Below the pieces are notes generated by a model, which worked only from the letters and a program-made list of their open reading frames with translations, was not told the DNA's origin and did not search any database. A stretch of DNA of 64,000 nt, taken from contig NZ_LMDV01000009.1 of assembly GCF_001425175.1 (NCBI RefSeq), positions 248,001 through 312,000 of the forward strand. Direction: 5' to 3'. A program made the position numbers and the translations under genes. Positions 1-9,002 of the stretch are shown here, in pieces. This DNA comes from Nocardioides sp. Root1257 (lineage in GTDB: Bacteria > Actinomycetota > Actinomycetes > Propionibacteriales > Nocardioidaceae). Within the stretch, counting starts at the first letter, position 1. Every line of letters starts with the position of its first letter.

Positions 1-97
1 CACGCACGGCCGCCGGCTTCGTCCCCGCCGCAGTGGTGTCGGGCATGCCTCCACGAGAGCACCGGGACACGCCCGGCGCCATAGGTCGTCTGGGCGG
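1..97. other. Window edge, no gene seen
   Basis: This short stretch lies downstream of the stop codon of the large secreted protein. I see no convincing coding frame, hairpin or RNA in it. Confidence 0.5.
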
Positions 98-3000
98 TCA
101 GACGATCTTGCGGCTCGGCTTGGTCTTGACCGTCGTCGCCTGGTAGCCCGCCGCCGTGGCCGTGACCTTGACGAAGACCTTCTTGCCCTTCAGCGCCCTG
201 CTCAGCTTCAGCTTGGACTTGGTGGCCCCCTTCACGGCCTTGGCGCCGACGAACCACTGGTACGTGAGCCTGACACCCGGCGCCGACCAGGTCCCGCCCG
301 ACACCGTCAGGGTCTTGCCCACCTTCGCCGTGCCGGTGATCGCGGGCGCCCGCGTGGCCGTGATCGTGCCCGCCGCCACTCGGGCACTCGCCGCGGACGT
401 CGCTGTCGCCGCTGCGAACCCGGCCGCGGATGCCGTCACCCGCACCTTGAGCACCTTGCCGACGTCGCCGGCCACGGGCGTGTAGGTGGACTTCGTCGCC
501 CCTGCGACCGGGACGTCGCCCGCCAGCCACTGGTAGGCGAAGGTCGCACCGGCCGGCGTCCAGCTCCCGGGGTTCGCGGTCACGACCCGCCCGACCACCG
601 GCGTTCCCGGGATGCCCGGCGCCGTGTTGTTGACGACCGACGCCGTCCCCGCATCGACGACGGGACCCACCCCGGCCGAGGTCACGGAGGCCGACGGCGT
701 ACCCGCCTTCGACGCGGTCACCCGCACCTTGATCGTCTTCCCGATGTCACCAGCCACCGGCGTGTACGTCGACGCGGACGCCCCGCCGATCGCCACATCG
801 TCCGCCAGCCACTGGTAGGCGAACGTCGCGCCCGACGGCGTCCACGTGCCGGGCGCCGCGGTGAGAACCGACCCGACCCGTGGCGTCCCGGAGATCGACG
901 GAGGCACCGTGTTCGCCATCGGAGGCACCACGGACGCGGCGAGCTGGGCGTTGCGGCCACCCACCGTCGCGCCGGCGGGCACGACCACGTCGGTCCCCGC
1001 CGCCACGGTCGCGACGTTGTCGAAGAACTCGCTCTGGTAGGTACCGGCCGGGTCGGCGAATCCGAGACGGTAGGTGCCGGCAGGCAGCTGGAGCGAGTAC
1101 GTGCCCCCGAGACCGGTCGAGGCGGACGCAACCTGCGGGAACGAGCCGCCGTCGTTGCGGTATGCCGTCACCGTGATGCCCCCCAGCGCCTGTGCCGAGG
1201 GGCCGGTGACCGTGCCGGTGACGGTCCCCCGCTGCTGCATCGAGAAGCTGATGCTGTCCGCGCCGCCGGCCGCCCCGAGGACGATGTCGGTAGCGGTCGC
1301 GAGCGTCGCCTTGTCGTTCCAGTACTCGTCGATGTAGCCATCCCAGCTCGCGCTGGCACCGACCCGGTAGGTGCCCGGTGCGAGGCCCTCGAAGAAGTAG
1401 AGACCGGTGTCGCGGCTGCCGACGTCCTCCAGGGCCACGTAGGAGCTGCCCACCAGCTGGTAGAGCGTGACGTCCGCGCCGGTGACAGGACCGCCGCCCT
1501 GCGCGGTGATGACACCGGAGATGTGACCGCCGGCGCCCAGCACCGCGTTCCGACCGGTGGTCATCGCGCCACCTGCGACGGTGACGTCGCTGGCGGTGGC
1601 GATCGTGGGCTGGTCGTTCCACAGCTCGCGCCCGTACACGCCGTCGGGGTCCCGGAACCCGACGCGGTAGGCACCGTCGGCCAGCCCCGCGAGCACGTAC
1701 GCGCCGGCGTTGTCGGTGTCGTCCTCCGCGACGGCCACCCAGTTCCCGCTGCGCGAGGTGTACGCCGTGACCTCGATGCCCGGCAGGGCGCCGCCGGCGT
1801 CGCTGACCGTGCCGCTGATGCCTCCGGACTTCGCGAGGCCGGCGTCCCGGGTCACGGTGGCGCCGGCGGCGATCGCGATGTCGTCGGCCTGCTCGACCGA
1901 CGCCTTGTCGTTCCACCACTCGAGCTGGTGGCCGGCCGGCGGGTCGAACTGCAACCGGTAGGTCCCGGCACGCAGGCCCTGGATGCGGTACGTGCCGGAG
2001 CTGTCGGTCGAGACACCACGGACGTCGTCCCAGAACCCGTTCGTGAACTGGTACATCGAGACCCAGACCCCGGACAGGGGCCCGCCACCGGTCTCGGTCA
2101 CCGTTCCCGTCAACGTCGCACCGGCCTCGAGGGCGGCGTCGACGGTGCTGAGCGTGGCTCCGGCCGCGAGCACGATGTCGTCGGCGGTGTCGAACGAGGC
2201 CCGGTTGTTCCAGTACTCCCCGAGGTAGGCGCTGCCGTCGGGCGCGTCGAAGCCGACCCGCCAGGTCCCCGCCTGCAGCCCGTTGAACGAGTAGCCACCC
2301 GTGGCATCGGTGTCCGTCGAGGACCAGTACCGCCACGCCGTGCCGACCTTGCGGTAGGCGGTCACGGATGCGTCCGCGAGCGCCGCACCACCGGTGCCGG
2401 TGACGTGGCCACCGATCGTCGCGCCCCCGGCGAGCTGCGCGTTCTTTCCGGTGACCGCCTGGGAGGCCGCGACGGTCACCGCGGTCGCACCGTCGCGCTC
2501 CGGCTGGTTGTCGAACCACTCCGGGGCGAACCCGCCGGCCGGGTCGCTGAACTGCAGCCAGTACGTGCCCGGGTCGAGATTCGACACGATGTACGAACCG
2601 GACGCGTTCGTCGTCGCCGACCCGGCGAAGCTGTCGAAGCCGCCCGCGTCCCGGTAGGCCTGGATGCGAATGCCGGCGAGCGCCGTACCCGAGCTGTTGG
2701 TCACCGTGCCCGCGATGCTGCCGCGCGGTGCGAGCGTGGCGTTGCGGCCGCTGGTGGTGGCTCCGGCCGTGACGACGACATCGGTCGCCGCGTCCACACT
2801 CGCCTTGTCGTCGTAGTACTCGGTCAGGTAGGCCGGGTGGGCGTAGCGGAGCCGGTAGCTGCCCGGCGTCAGCCCGCTGAGGTCGAACGCGCCGGTCGCG
2901 CTCGTGTTCGTGGTCGTGAGCGCGCTCCAGCCCGACCCGTCGTTGCGGTAGGCCGTGACGGAGACGCCCTGCAGGTTCCCGCTGGGGCCGCTCACCGTGC

Positions 3001-4921
3001 CGGTGATGTGGCCGGCCCTGGCGAGCACGGCGTTGGTGCCGGCGACGGTGCCGGCCGCCGGGACCGCGATGTCCGTGCCCGACCTGAGGTCCGGCTTGTC
3101 GTTCCAGGCCTCGGAGAGGTAGCGGCCGCTCGGGTCGCTGAAGACCACTCGGTGGGTGGTGGCCCGCAGGCGCGAGAGCGTGTATGCGCCTGCGGCGTCC
3201 GTGGTGGCGGTCTGCGCCGACTCCCAGTCGCCGCGGACGAGCTCGTACGCCGTCACCCGGACGCCCTGAGCCGCTCCGGTGCCGTCGGTGACCGTGCCCG
3301 AGATGGCTCCCGACCGGGTCAGCTGGGCGCTGATGCCGGGCAGGGTCGCAGAGGCCGGCACGTGCAGGATCTTGGCCTTGCCGAGCAGCGTGACATCGTC
3401 GAAGAACTCCTCGGAGTACGTGCCCGTGCCGTCGGCGAACCCGATCCGGTACGGGCCGGGGTCGAGTCCTCCGACGTCGTAGGTGCCGTTGGCCGCGGTC
3501 GTCGTCTCGCGGAACGAGTACCAGCCGTCGTCGTAGCGGTAGACGGTGACGTCGACGCCCGGGACGCCGACACCGGTCGAGCTCGTGACCGTGCCGGTGA
3601 TGTGGCTGGCGGAAGCGAGCGACGCGTTGCGACCGGTCACGGTCTGCGACGCCACGACGGCGATGTCGATCGCCGTCTCGAGGGTGGCCTGGTCGTTCCA
3701 GTACTCGCCGCGGTAGACACCTGCCGGGTCGGCGAACCCGAGCCGGTAGGTCCCCGAGTCCAGCCCCGAGAGCGTGTAGGCGCCCCTCGCGTCCGTGGTG
3801 GCGTCGGCGACGCTGTCGTAGCCGAACTCGGTGCTGCGGTACGCCGTCACGTGGATGCCGGTCAGGGCCGCCCCACCGGCCGCAGCGGTGACCGTTCCGG
3901 TGATCCGCCCCGGCGTCGCCAGCTGGGCGTTCCGACCGCTGGTGGTCGAGCCCTGCACCACCGCGACGGCGTCCGCAGTCTCCACTGTGGGCTTGTCGTT
4001 CCAGTACTCCGAGAGGTACCCGGTCGCCTCGAACCCGAGCCGGTACGCACCGGTCGCCAGGCCACCGATCGAGTAGGTGCCGTCGGCTGCGGTCTGGTCG
4101 CTGCCCACCTCGTCGAAGAAGCCGCCGTCCGGCTGGTAGACCGTGACCGTCGCGTCGGCGATCGGGGCGCCTCCGGGCGCCGTCACGGTGCCGGTGACCC
4201 GGCCCGGCTCGGCGAGGACCGCGTTCTTCCCGGTCACGTCGGTGCTCGCCGCGACGACCACGGGATCCGCGGTCGCCAGGTCGGGCTTGTCGTTCCAGTA
4301 CTCGCCGACGTGAGCACCGCTGAAGTCCTCGAACCCGATCTTGTAGGTGCCGGCGCTCAGCCCTCCGACGGTGTACGTGCCGTCCGCGGCCGTGAACGCA
4401 TCGCCCACCCAGTTGCCGTCCGACGCCCGGTAGACCGATACGTCGACGTCCGCCAGGCCCGTCGCGCCGTTCGTGACCGTCCCGGAAATGGTGCTCGCGC
4501 GGGCGAGCGTCGCGTTCCTCCCGGTCACCGCCTGACCGGCACCGACGACGACGTCGTCGGCAGTCTCGACGCTCGGCTTGTCGTTCCAGTACTCCGACTG
4601 GTAGCCGGAATCGGAGAAGTCGTCGAAGCCGACGCGATAGGTCCCCGCGGGAAGGTCGGTGACCGCGTAGTGCCCGCTCGCGTCCGTGGTGGCACCGGAC
4701 ACGTAGTCCCAGAAGTCGAAGTCCTGGTCGTAGGCGTAGACGGTGACCTGGATGTTCTCGAGGGGTGCGGCGCCTCCACCCGTCACGGTGCCGCTGATGG
4801 ATGCGGTGTCGGCCGCACGGGCCGGTGCGGCGAGGACGCCGAGCGGCACCAGCACGGAGCTGACCAGGAGGAGCGATGCGAGGAGCCGTCCACGACCGGG
4901 ACGCTGCGAGGGTGCCGACAT
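98..4921 (-). CDS. Giant secreted protein of 13 carboxypeptidase-regulatory-like modules plus 3 C-terminal Ig-like repeats
   Basis: The protein has 1607 residues. A signal peptide with a basic n-region and a hydrophobic core ends at about residue 36 with ARA before AD. Thirteen tandem modules of about 95 residues follow. Each opens with an I-S/T-GTVT-like strand, contains TTDASGxYxLxGLxxGTYRLGF-type prealbumin-fold sequence and closes near EYWNDK and TGRNAxLA. The last 270 or so residues hold three Ig-like repeats built on TPxGATFAYQWL and STYTPVAGDxGK. No LPXTG, transmembrane anchor or catalytic motif is visible, so it is probably released or loosely wall-bound. The start ATG has a good GGAGGT Shine-Dalgarno. 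An adhesive or spacer role is inference from the fold only. Confidence 0.88.
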   Translation of the reverse strand: MSAPSQRPGRGRLLASLLLVSSVLVPLGVLAAPARAADTASISGTVTGGGAAPLENIQVTVYAYDQDFDFWDYVSGATTDASGHYAVTDLPAGTYRVGFDDFSDSGYQSEYWNDKPSVETADDVVVGAGQAVTGRNATLARASTISGTVTNGATGLADVDVSVYRASDGNWVGDAFTAADGTYTVGGLSAGTYKIGFEDFSGAHVGEYWNDKPDLATADPVVVAASTDVTGKNAVLAEPGRVTGTVTAPGGAPIADATVTVYQPDGGFFDEVGSDQTAADGTYSIGGLATGAYRLGFEATGYLSEYWNDKPTVETADAVAVVQGSTTSGRNAQLATPGRITGTVTAAAGGAALTGIHVTAYRSTEFGYDSVADATTDARGAYTLSGLDSGTYRLGFADPAGVYRGEYWNDQATLETAIDIAVVASQTVTGRNASLASASHITGTVTSSTGVGVPGVDVTVYRYDDGWYSFRETTTAANGTYDVGGLDPGPYRIGFADGTGTYSEEFFDDVTLLGKAKILHVPASATLPGISAQLTRSGAISGTVTDGTGAAQGVRVTAYELVRGDWESAQTATTDAAGAYTLSRLRATTHRVVFSDPSGRYLSEAWNDKPDLRSGTDIAVPAAGTVAGTNAVLARAGHITGTVSGPSGNLQGVSVTAYRNDGSGWSALTTTNTSATGAFDLSGLTPGSYRLRYAHPAYLTEYYDDKASVDAATDVVVTAGATTSGRNATLAPRGSIAGTVTNSSGTALAGIRIQAYRDAGGFDSFAGSATTNASGSYIVSNLDPGTYWLQFSDPAGGFAPEWFDNQPERDGATAVTVAASQAVTGKNAQLAGGATIGGHVTGTGGAALADASVTAYRKVGTAWRYWSSTDTDATGGYSFNGLQAGTWRVGFDAPDGSAYLGEYWNNRASFDTADDIVLAAGATLSTVDAALEAGATLTGTVTETGGGPLSGVWVSMYQFTNGFWDDVRGVSTDSSGTYRIQGLRAGTYRLQFDPPAGHQLEWWNDKASVEQADDIAIAAGATVTRDAGLAKSGGISGTVSDAGGALPGIEVTAYTSRSGNWVAVAEDDTDNAGAYVLAGLADGAYRVGFRDPDGVYGRELWNDQPTIATASDVTVAGGAMTTGRNAVLGAGGHISGVITAQGGGPVTGADVTLYQLVGSSYVALEDVGSRDTGLYFFEGLAPGTYRVGASASWDGYIDEYWNDKATLATATDIVLGAAGGADSISFSMQQRGTVTGTVTGPSAQALGGITVTAYRNDGGSFPQVASASTGLGGTYSLQLPAGTYRLGFADPAGTYQSEFFDNVATVAAGTDVVVPAGATVGGRNAQLAASVVPPMANTVPPSISGTPRVGSVLTAAPGTWTPSGATFAYQWLADDVAIGGASASTYTPVAGDIGKTIKVRVTASKAGTPSASVTSAGVGPVVDAGTASVVNNTAPGIPGTPVVGRVVTANPGSWTPAGATFAYQWLAGDVPVAGATKSTYTPVAGDVGKVLKVRVTASAAGFAAATATSAASARVAAGTITATRAPAITGTAKVGKTLTVSGGTWSAPGVRLTYQWFVGAKAVKGATKSKLKLSRALKGKKVFVKVTATAAGYQATTVKTKPSRKIV

Positions 4922-5043
4922 GCTGACCTCCGGGGTGCGGGATCAGCGCAACGTAGGACTCCTGGCCGGGCCTGCCTGCCGGCGTTCACCGCATTCCCCT
5001 GTTTGTGGGGTCCGGTCCAGTCCAGTCCCACGAGCAGCCGGCT

Positions 5044-5256
5044 CTACTGCTGGGGGGCCTCCGTCGCGCGACGGCCCTTGGGCCTCCGCGCCTCCCACTC
5101 CGCCCAGGTCATCTCCTCGTCCAGGTCCCACTCGGGATGGTCCGCCACAGCGGTGGCCTGGCTCTGGGCCGCCTGCTCCTGCGTGGCACCGCCGTCGATG
5201 ATGGCCTGGTAGGCAAGGAAGTGTCGCCGGCTGAACCTGTCGTTCGTCTCGGTCAC
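5044..5256 (-). CDS. Small conserved-looking hypothetical protein
   Basis: This 70-residue acidic, Trp/Glu-rich protein starts at a GTG (VTETND...). An in-frame start at 5307 exists, but it would add a proline-rich extension reaching toward the ppdK promoter, so the shorter form is preferred. There is no membrane segment or known motif; a helical region around DEEMTWAEWEARRPKG is visible. It is divergent from ppdK, about 120 bp away. Function unknown. Confidence 0.55.
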   Translation of the reverse strand: MTETNDRFSRRHFLAYQAIIDGGATQEQAAQSQATAVADHPEWDLDEEMTWAEWEARRPKGRRATEAPQQ

Positions 5257-5375
5257 GCCACGATCCTCCGTCAGCACTCCGGGGGAGGCGGGAGTCGTCG
5301 GGCGCACATACCCTGAATGGTCGATGACCAGCGGTCACTGGGCCCGCGGGCTGGTCGATGCGGAGGTAGGACGGC

Positions 5376-8048
5376 ATGGTCTACGTGTACGGGTTCGCGA
5401 GCGGCAGCAAGGAGCAGCGAGACCTCCTCGGCGGCAAGGGGGCGAACCTCGCCGAGATGACCAACCTCGGTCTGCCGGTGCCGCCCGGTTTCACGATCAC
5501 CACCGAGGCGTGCCGCGCCTACCTCGCCGACGGCGGCGATCCCGAGGGGCTGGCGGAGGAGATCACCGAGCACCTCGCTGCTCTCGAGGAGAGGATGGGG
5601 CGCCGGCTCGGGCAGGTCGACGACCCGCTGCTCGTCAGCGTGCGGTCGGGAGCGAAGTTCTCGATGCCCGGGATGATGGAGACCGTCCTCAACATCGGGC
5701 TCAACGACGAGTCGGTCGTGGGCCTCGCCCGCCAGAGCGAGGACGAGCGGTTCGCGCAGGACTCCTACCGCCGGCTCCTGCAGATGTTCGGCGTGACCGT
5801 CCTCGACATCGACTCCGAGCACTTCTCCGACGCGCTGGAGGCGGCCAAGAAGGCCCGCAGCACCGACGACGACCTCGGCCTCGACGCCGATGACCTGCGT
5901 GAGCTGGTCAGCACGTTCAAGCGCATCGTCCGCAAGCAGACCGGTCGGGACTTCCCGCAGGACCCGCGCGAGCAGCTCGACCTCGCGATGCGCGCGGTCT
6001 TCGACTCGTGGAACGGCGACCGGGCTCGGCTCTACCGCCGCCAGGAACGCATCCCCGACGATCTCGGCACCGCCGTCAACGTGCAGGCGATGGTGTTCGG
6101 GAACTTCGGCATGAGCTCGGGGTCCGGCGTCGCGTTCACGCGCGACCCGGCCAGCGGGTCCCAGGGCGAGTACGGCGACTACCTGCAGAACGCCCAGGGC
6201 GAGGACGTCGTCGCCGGCATCCGCAACACGGTCAGCCTGGCCGAGCTCGCCGAGATCGACGCGACCTCCCACGACGAGCTGCTGGCGATCATGGCGCGCC
6301 TGGAGCGGCACTACCGCGACATGTGCGACATCGAGTTCACCGTCGAGCGCGGCAAGCTCTGGATGCTCCAGACCCGGGTGGGCAAGCGAACGCCGGAAGC
6401 GGCGTTCCGGATCGCCATCCACATGGTCGACGAGGGCCTGATCCAGATGGACGAGGCGGTCACCCGGGTCACCGGGGAGCAGCTCGCCCAGCTGATGTTC
6501 CCGCGGTTCGACGAGTCAGCCGAGCGCGTCCTGCTCGCGACCGGCATGAACGCCTCCCCGGGCGCCGCTGTCGGCAAGGCCGTCTTCGACTCCGACACCG
6601 CCGTCGAGTACGCCGCACGCGGGGAGGACGTGATCCTGGTCCGCAAGGAGACCAACCCCGACGACCTGCGCGGCATGGTCGCCGCCCGCGGCATCCTCAC
6701 CAGCCGTGGCGGCAAGACCTCGCACGCGGCGGTCGTGGCGCGCGGCATGGGCCGCACCTGCGTGTGCGGCGCCGACGCGCTCGAGGTCGACACCGTGGCA
6801 CGCGAGTTCCGCACCCGCGACGGCGAGACGGTGCGCGAGGGCGAGCTGATCTCGATCGACGGCACCACCGGAGAGGTGTACGCGGGCGAGGTCCCTGTCT
6901 CGGCAGCCCTGGTCGTGCGCCACTTCGAGGGCGAGAAGGTCGACGACGACCTGGTCAGCGCGGTGGCCCGGATCATGGCGCACGCCGACGGCGCCCGACG
7001 GCTCCGGGTGCGCGCCAACGCCGACACCCCCGACGACGTCGCCCGGGCACGACGGTTCGGCGCTCAGGGCATCGGGCTGTGCCGTACCGAGCACATGTTC
7101 CTCGGCGAGCGGCGCGAGCTGGTCGAACGACTGGTCGTGGCGGAGAGCGAGGACGACCAGGCCGCAGCGCTCGAGGCGCTCCTGCCCCTCCAGCGTCAGG
7201 ACTTCACCGAGATCTTCGAGGCGATGGACGGTCTGCCGGTGACCATCCGTCTGATCGACCCACCACTGCACGAGTTCCTCCCCGACCTGACCGAGCTGTC
7301 GGTCAAGGTGGCGCTCGCGGAGGAGCGCGGGGAGGTCGACGAGCACGACCGGGTGCTGCTGCGGCACGTCCGCCGGCTGCACGAGCAGAACCCGATGCTC
7401 GGCCTGCGCGGCGTACGCCTCGGCATCCAGATCCCCGGCCTCTTCCGGATGCAGGCCCGCGCCATCCTCGAGGCGGCCGCCGAGCGCACCGCGGCCGGGA
7501 TGCGACCGGTGCCGGAGATCATGATCCCGCTGGTCGCCAGCGTCCGGGAGCTCGAGATCGTCAAGGCCGACATCCTCGCCGTGGCCCAGGAGATCGAGGA
7601 GGACCGCGGGATCACCCTCGCCTACTCGGTCGGCACCATGATCGAGCTCCCGCGGGCGGCGTTCCTGGCCAACAGGATCGCTGCGGAGGCGGAGTTCTTC
7701 TCGTTCGGCACCAACGACCTGACCCAGATGGCGTGGGGCTTCTCCCGTGACGACGTGGAGGCGTCGTTCTTCTCGCGCTACTTCGAGCACGCGATCTTCG
7801 ACGTCTCCCCCTTCGAGTCGCTCGACCAGCTGGGCGTCGGCGGGATGGTCGAGATGGGCACCAAGAAGGGCCGGAAGACCAAGCCCGACCTCAAGGTCGG
7901 CGTCTGCGGCGAGCACGGCGGGGACCCCCGCTCGATCCACTTCTTCGACAAGGTCGGGCTCGACTACGTCTCCTGCTCGCCGTTCCGCATCCCCGTCGCA
8001 CGGCTCGAGGCCGGCCGATCGGTGCTCATCGCGAGGACGAACGGCTGA
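5376..8048 (+). CDS. ppdK: Pyruvate, phosphate dikinase
   Basis: This cytoplasmic enzyme interconverts pyruvate + ATP + Pi and PEP + AMP + PPi. The 890 residues match the usual length. The N-terminal ATP-grasp domain begins with the GGKGANLAEMTNLGLPVPPG signature. The central phosphohistidine loop GGKTSHAAVVARGMG lies near residue 450. The C-terminal TIM barrel ends with GVCGEHGGDP near residue 845, which carries the catalytic Cys. The ATG at 5376 is preceded by GGAGGTAGG. With PEP carboxykinase 1 kb downstream this forms a small PEP-node neighbourhood, though the tRNA and lipoprotein between them argue against one operon. A strong hairpin follows the stop codon. Confidence 0.97.
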   Translation: MVYVYGFASGSKEQRDLLGGKGANLAEMTNLGLPVPPGFTITTEACRAYLADGGDPEGLAEEITEHLAALEERMGRRLGQVDDPLLVSVRSGAKFSMPGMMETVLNIGLNDESVVGLARQSEDERFAQDSYRRLLQMFGVTVLDIDSEHFSDALEAAKKARSTDDDLGLDADDLRELVSTFKRIVRKQTGRDFPQDPREQLDLAMRAVFDSWNGDRARLYRRQERIPDDLGTAVNVQAMVFGNFGMSSGSGVAFTRDPASGSQGEYGDYLQNAQGEDVVAGIRNTVSLAELAEIDATSHDELLAIMARLERHYRDMCDIEFTVERGKLWMLQTRVGKRTPEAAFRIAIHMVDEGLIQMDEAVTRVTGEQLAQLMFPRFDESAERVLLATGMNASPGAAVGKAVFDSDTAVEYAARGEDVILVRKETNPDDLRGMVAARGILTSRGGKTSHAAVVARGMGRTCVCGADALEVDTVAREFRTRDGETVREGELISIDGTTGEVYAGEVPVSAALVVRHFEGEKVDDDLVSAVARIMAHADGARRLRVRANADTPDDVARARRFGAQGIGLCRTEHMFLGERRELVERLVVAESEDDQAAALEALLPLQRQDFTEIFEAMDGLPVTIRLIDPPLHEFLPDLTELSVKVALAEERGEVDEHDRVLLRHVRRLHEQNPMLGLRGVRLGIQIPGLFRMQARAILEAAAERTAAGMRPVPEIMIPLVASVRELEIVKADILAVAQEIEEDRGITLAYSVGTMIELPRAAFLANRIAAEAEFFSFGTNDLTQMAWGFSRDDVEASFFSRYFEHAIFDVSPFESLDQLGVGGMVEMGTKKGRKTKPDLKVGVCGEHGGDPRSIHFFDKVGLDYVSCSPFRIPVARLEAGRSVLIARTNG

Positions 8049-8055
8049 AATCGAA

Positions 8056-8089
8056 GGAGCCGCAGGTCAGCTGGCTGACCTGCGGCTCC
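8056..8089. terminator. Bidirectional hairpin terminator between ppdK and tRNA-Arg
   Basis: A perfect 16-bp inverted repeat (GGAGCCGCAGGTCAGC and its complement) has a 2-nt centre. It starts 8 nt after the ppdK stop and lies just beyond the 3' end of the oppositely oriented tRNA gene, so it can serve both transcripts. There is no long U tract, as is common in actinobacteria. Confidence 0.85.
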
Positions 8090-8099
8090 TCGTGTCCTG

Positions 8100-8172
8100 C
8101 GCGCCTGTAGGGATTCGAACCCCAAACCTTCTGATCCGTAGTCAGATGCTCTATCCGTTGAGCTACAGGCGC
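8100..8172 (-). tRNA. tRNA-Arg (anticodon ACG)
   Basis: The reverse strand folds as a 73-nt cloverleaf. The 7-bp acceptor is GCGCCTG/CAGGCGC, the anticodon loop is CTACGGA, giving ACG, and the T arm is TGGGG-TTCGAAT-CCCTA. The discriminator base is G and no CCA is encoded. Confidence 0.95.
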
Positions 8173-8212
8173 TCATCACCACTCGTGAGAGCGACTGGAC
8201 GAGGATAGCCGA

Positions 8213-8752
8213 ATGCACCGAGGTTGCCGAAATCAGTGGCGGGGCGTGGTCCTCGCGGTCGCGGTGGTGCTCGCGCTGGCCGGCTGCCAGGGTGACGAGA
8301 CGCCGGACGCCGCGACGACGAGCGTGCAGGCTTTCCCGGACGCGCCGCACGTCTCGGGGCCGCTGACCGTCGAGCTGCGACCGGCCCTGTCGCTGGTCTT
8401 CGACGACCGGCGCTGCCGGCCGGACCCGGCGGCCGGCCAGCTCTGCTCGAGCGACGGATCGGGCGGCTACCGGGTACTGGGCACCAGCGGGCCGCTGGTG
8501 GTCGCCGAGGTCGGCACCGCGCCGTCCGCCGACCACACCTCCTGGCGGACGACCGTGCGGTTCGCGCCCGGCTCGCGCGACGCCGTACGACGGGTGCGGG
8601 AGCAGACCGCGGGGATCGGCGGCGTGGTCGTCGTGACGGTCGGCGACGCCATCGTCATGGTCGCCACGCCGCCCGAGCTGCACCCGGGACGGATCCTCCG
8701 CTTAGGTCTCGGAAAGGCCGAAGCGTGGTCTCTTGTGGACGCATTCGGATAG
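8213..8752 (+). CDS. Putative lipoprotein of unknown function
   Basis: The protein has 179 residues. A hydrophobic segment (VVLAVAVVLALAGC) ends in a lipobox with Cys25 as the likely lipidation site. The remaining ~150 residues contain two further cysteines near residues 68 and 79 in a CRPDPAAGQLC context, which may form a disulfide. No enzyme motif is recognised. It faces away from the tRNA and precedes the long pckG leader. The C-terminal half (VVVVTVGDAIVMVATPPEL) looks like a compact beta-rich domain. Function unknown. Confidence 0.72.
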   Translation: MHRGCRNQWRGVVLAVAVVLALAGCQGDETPDAATTSVQAFPDAPHVSGPLTVELRPALSLVFDDRRCRPDPAAGQLCSSDGSGGYRVLGTSGPLVVAEVGTAPSADHTSWRTTVRFAPGSRDAVRRVREQTAGIGGVVVVTVGDAIVMVATPPELHPGRILRLGLGKAEAWSLVDAFG

Positions 8753-9002
8753 CCCAGACCCGCTCAAAACAAGGGATGTGACGCTTCCCACGGTCCGTTG
8801 ATCGATCCAATGTGTGCACGCCAGACTCCCCGGTACTGTCGCCGCATCCTGGACCCCGATCAGGTCCTCGGACCGGGATGCACACCACTCGCCGACAACG
8901 ACGCCGAGCGATCCACCACTACTCCACGACACACCGTCGATGCGCTCGACGGCCGGCCGCCACCTCCACCGGGCGGGCCGCGAATCGCGAGAGGGACGCA
9001 GC
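8753..9002 (+). promoter_or_regulatory. Promoter and leader region of pckG
   Basis: About 250 bp separate the lipoprotein stop from the pckG start. A frame is open through most of it, but a GAGAGGG Shine-Dalgarno and the conserved protein N-terminus place the start at 9003. Hence this is regulatory and leader DNA. No recognised riboswitch or clear operator is visible. Confidence 0.5.

Noticed and set aside
1523-5212. A 1229-codon open frame antisense to the modular secreted protein
   Set aside because: It is a mirror of the GC-rich, repeat-rich coding strand with low-complexity Arg/Gly/Val composition and no family motif.
5257-5307. Longer form of the small gene at 5044
   Set aside because: The extra 17 residues are proline-rich and run into the ppdK promoter region; the GTG at 5256 is simpler.
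8814-9002. Upstream extension of the pckG frame
   Set aside because: The 63 extra codons have no PEPCK-like sequence, and the start at 9003 has a proper ribosome site.
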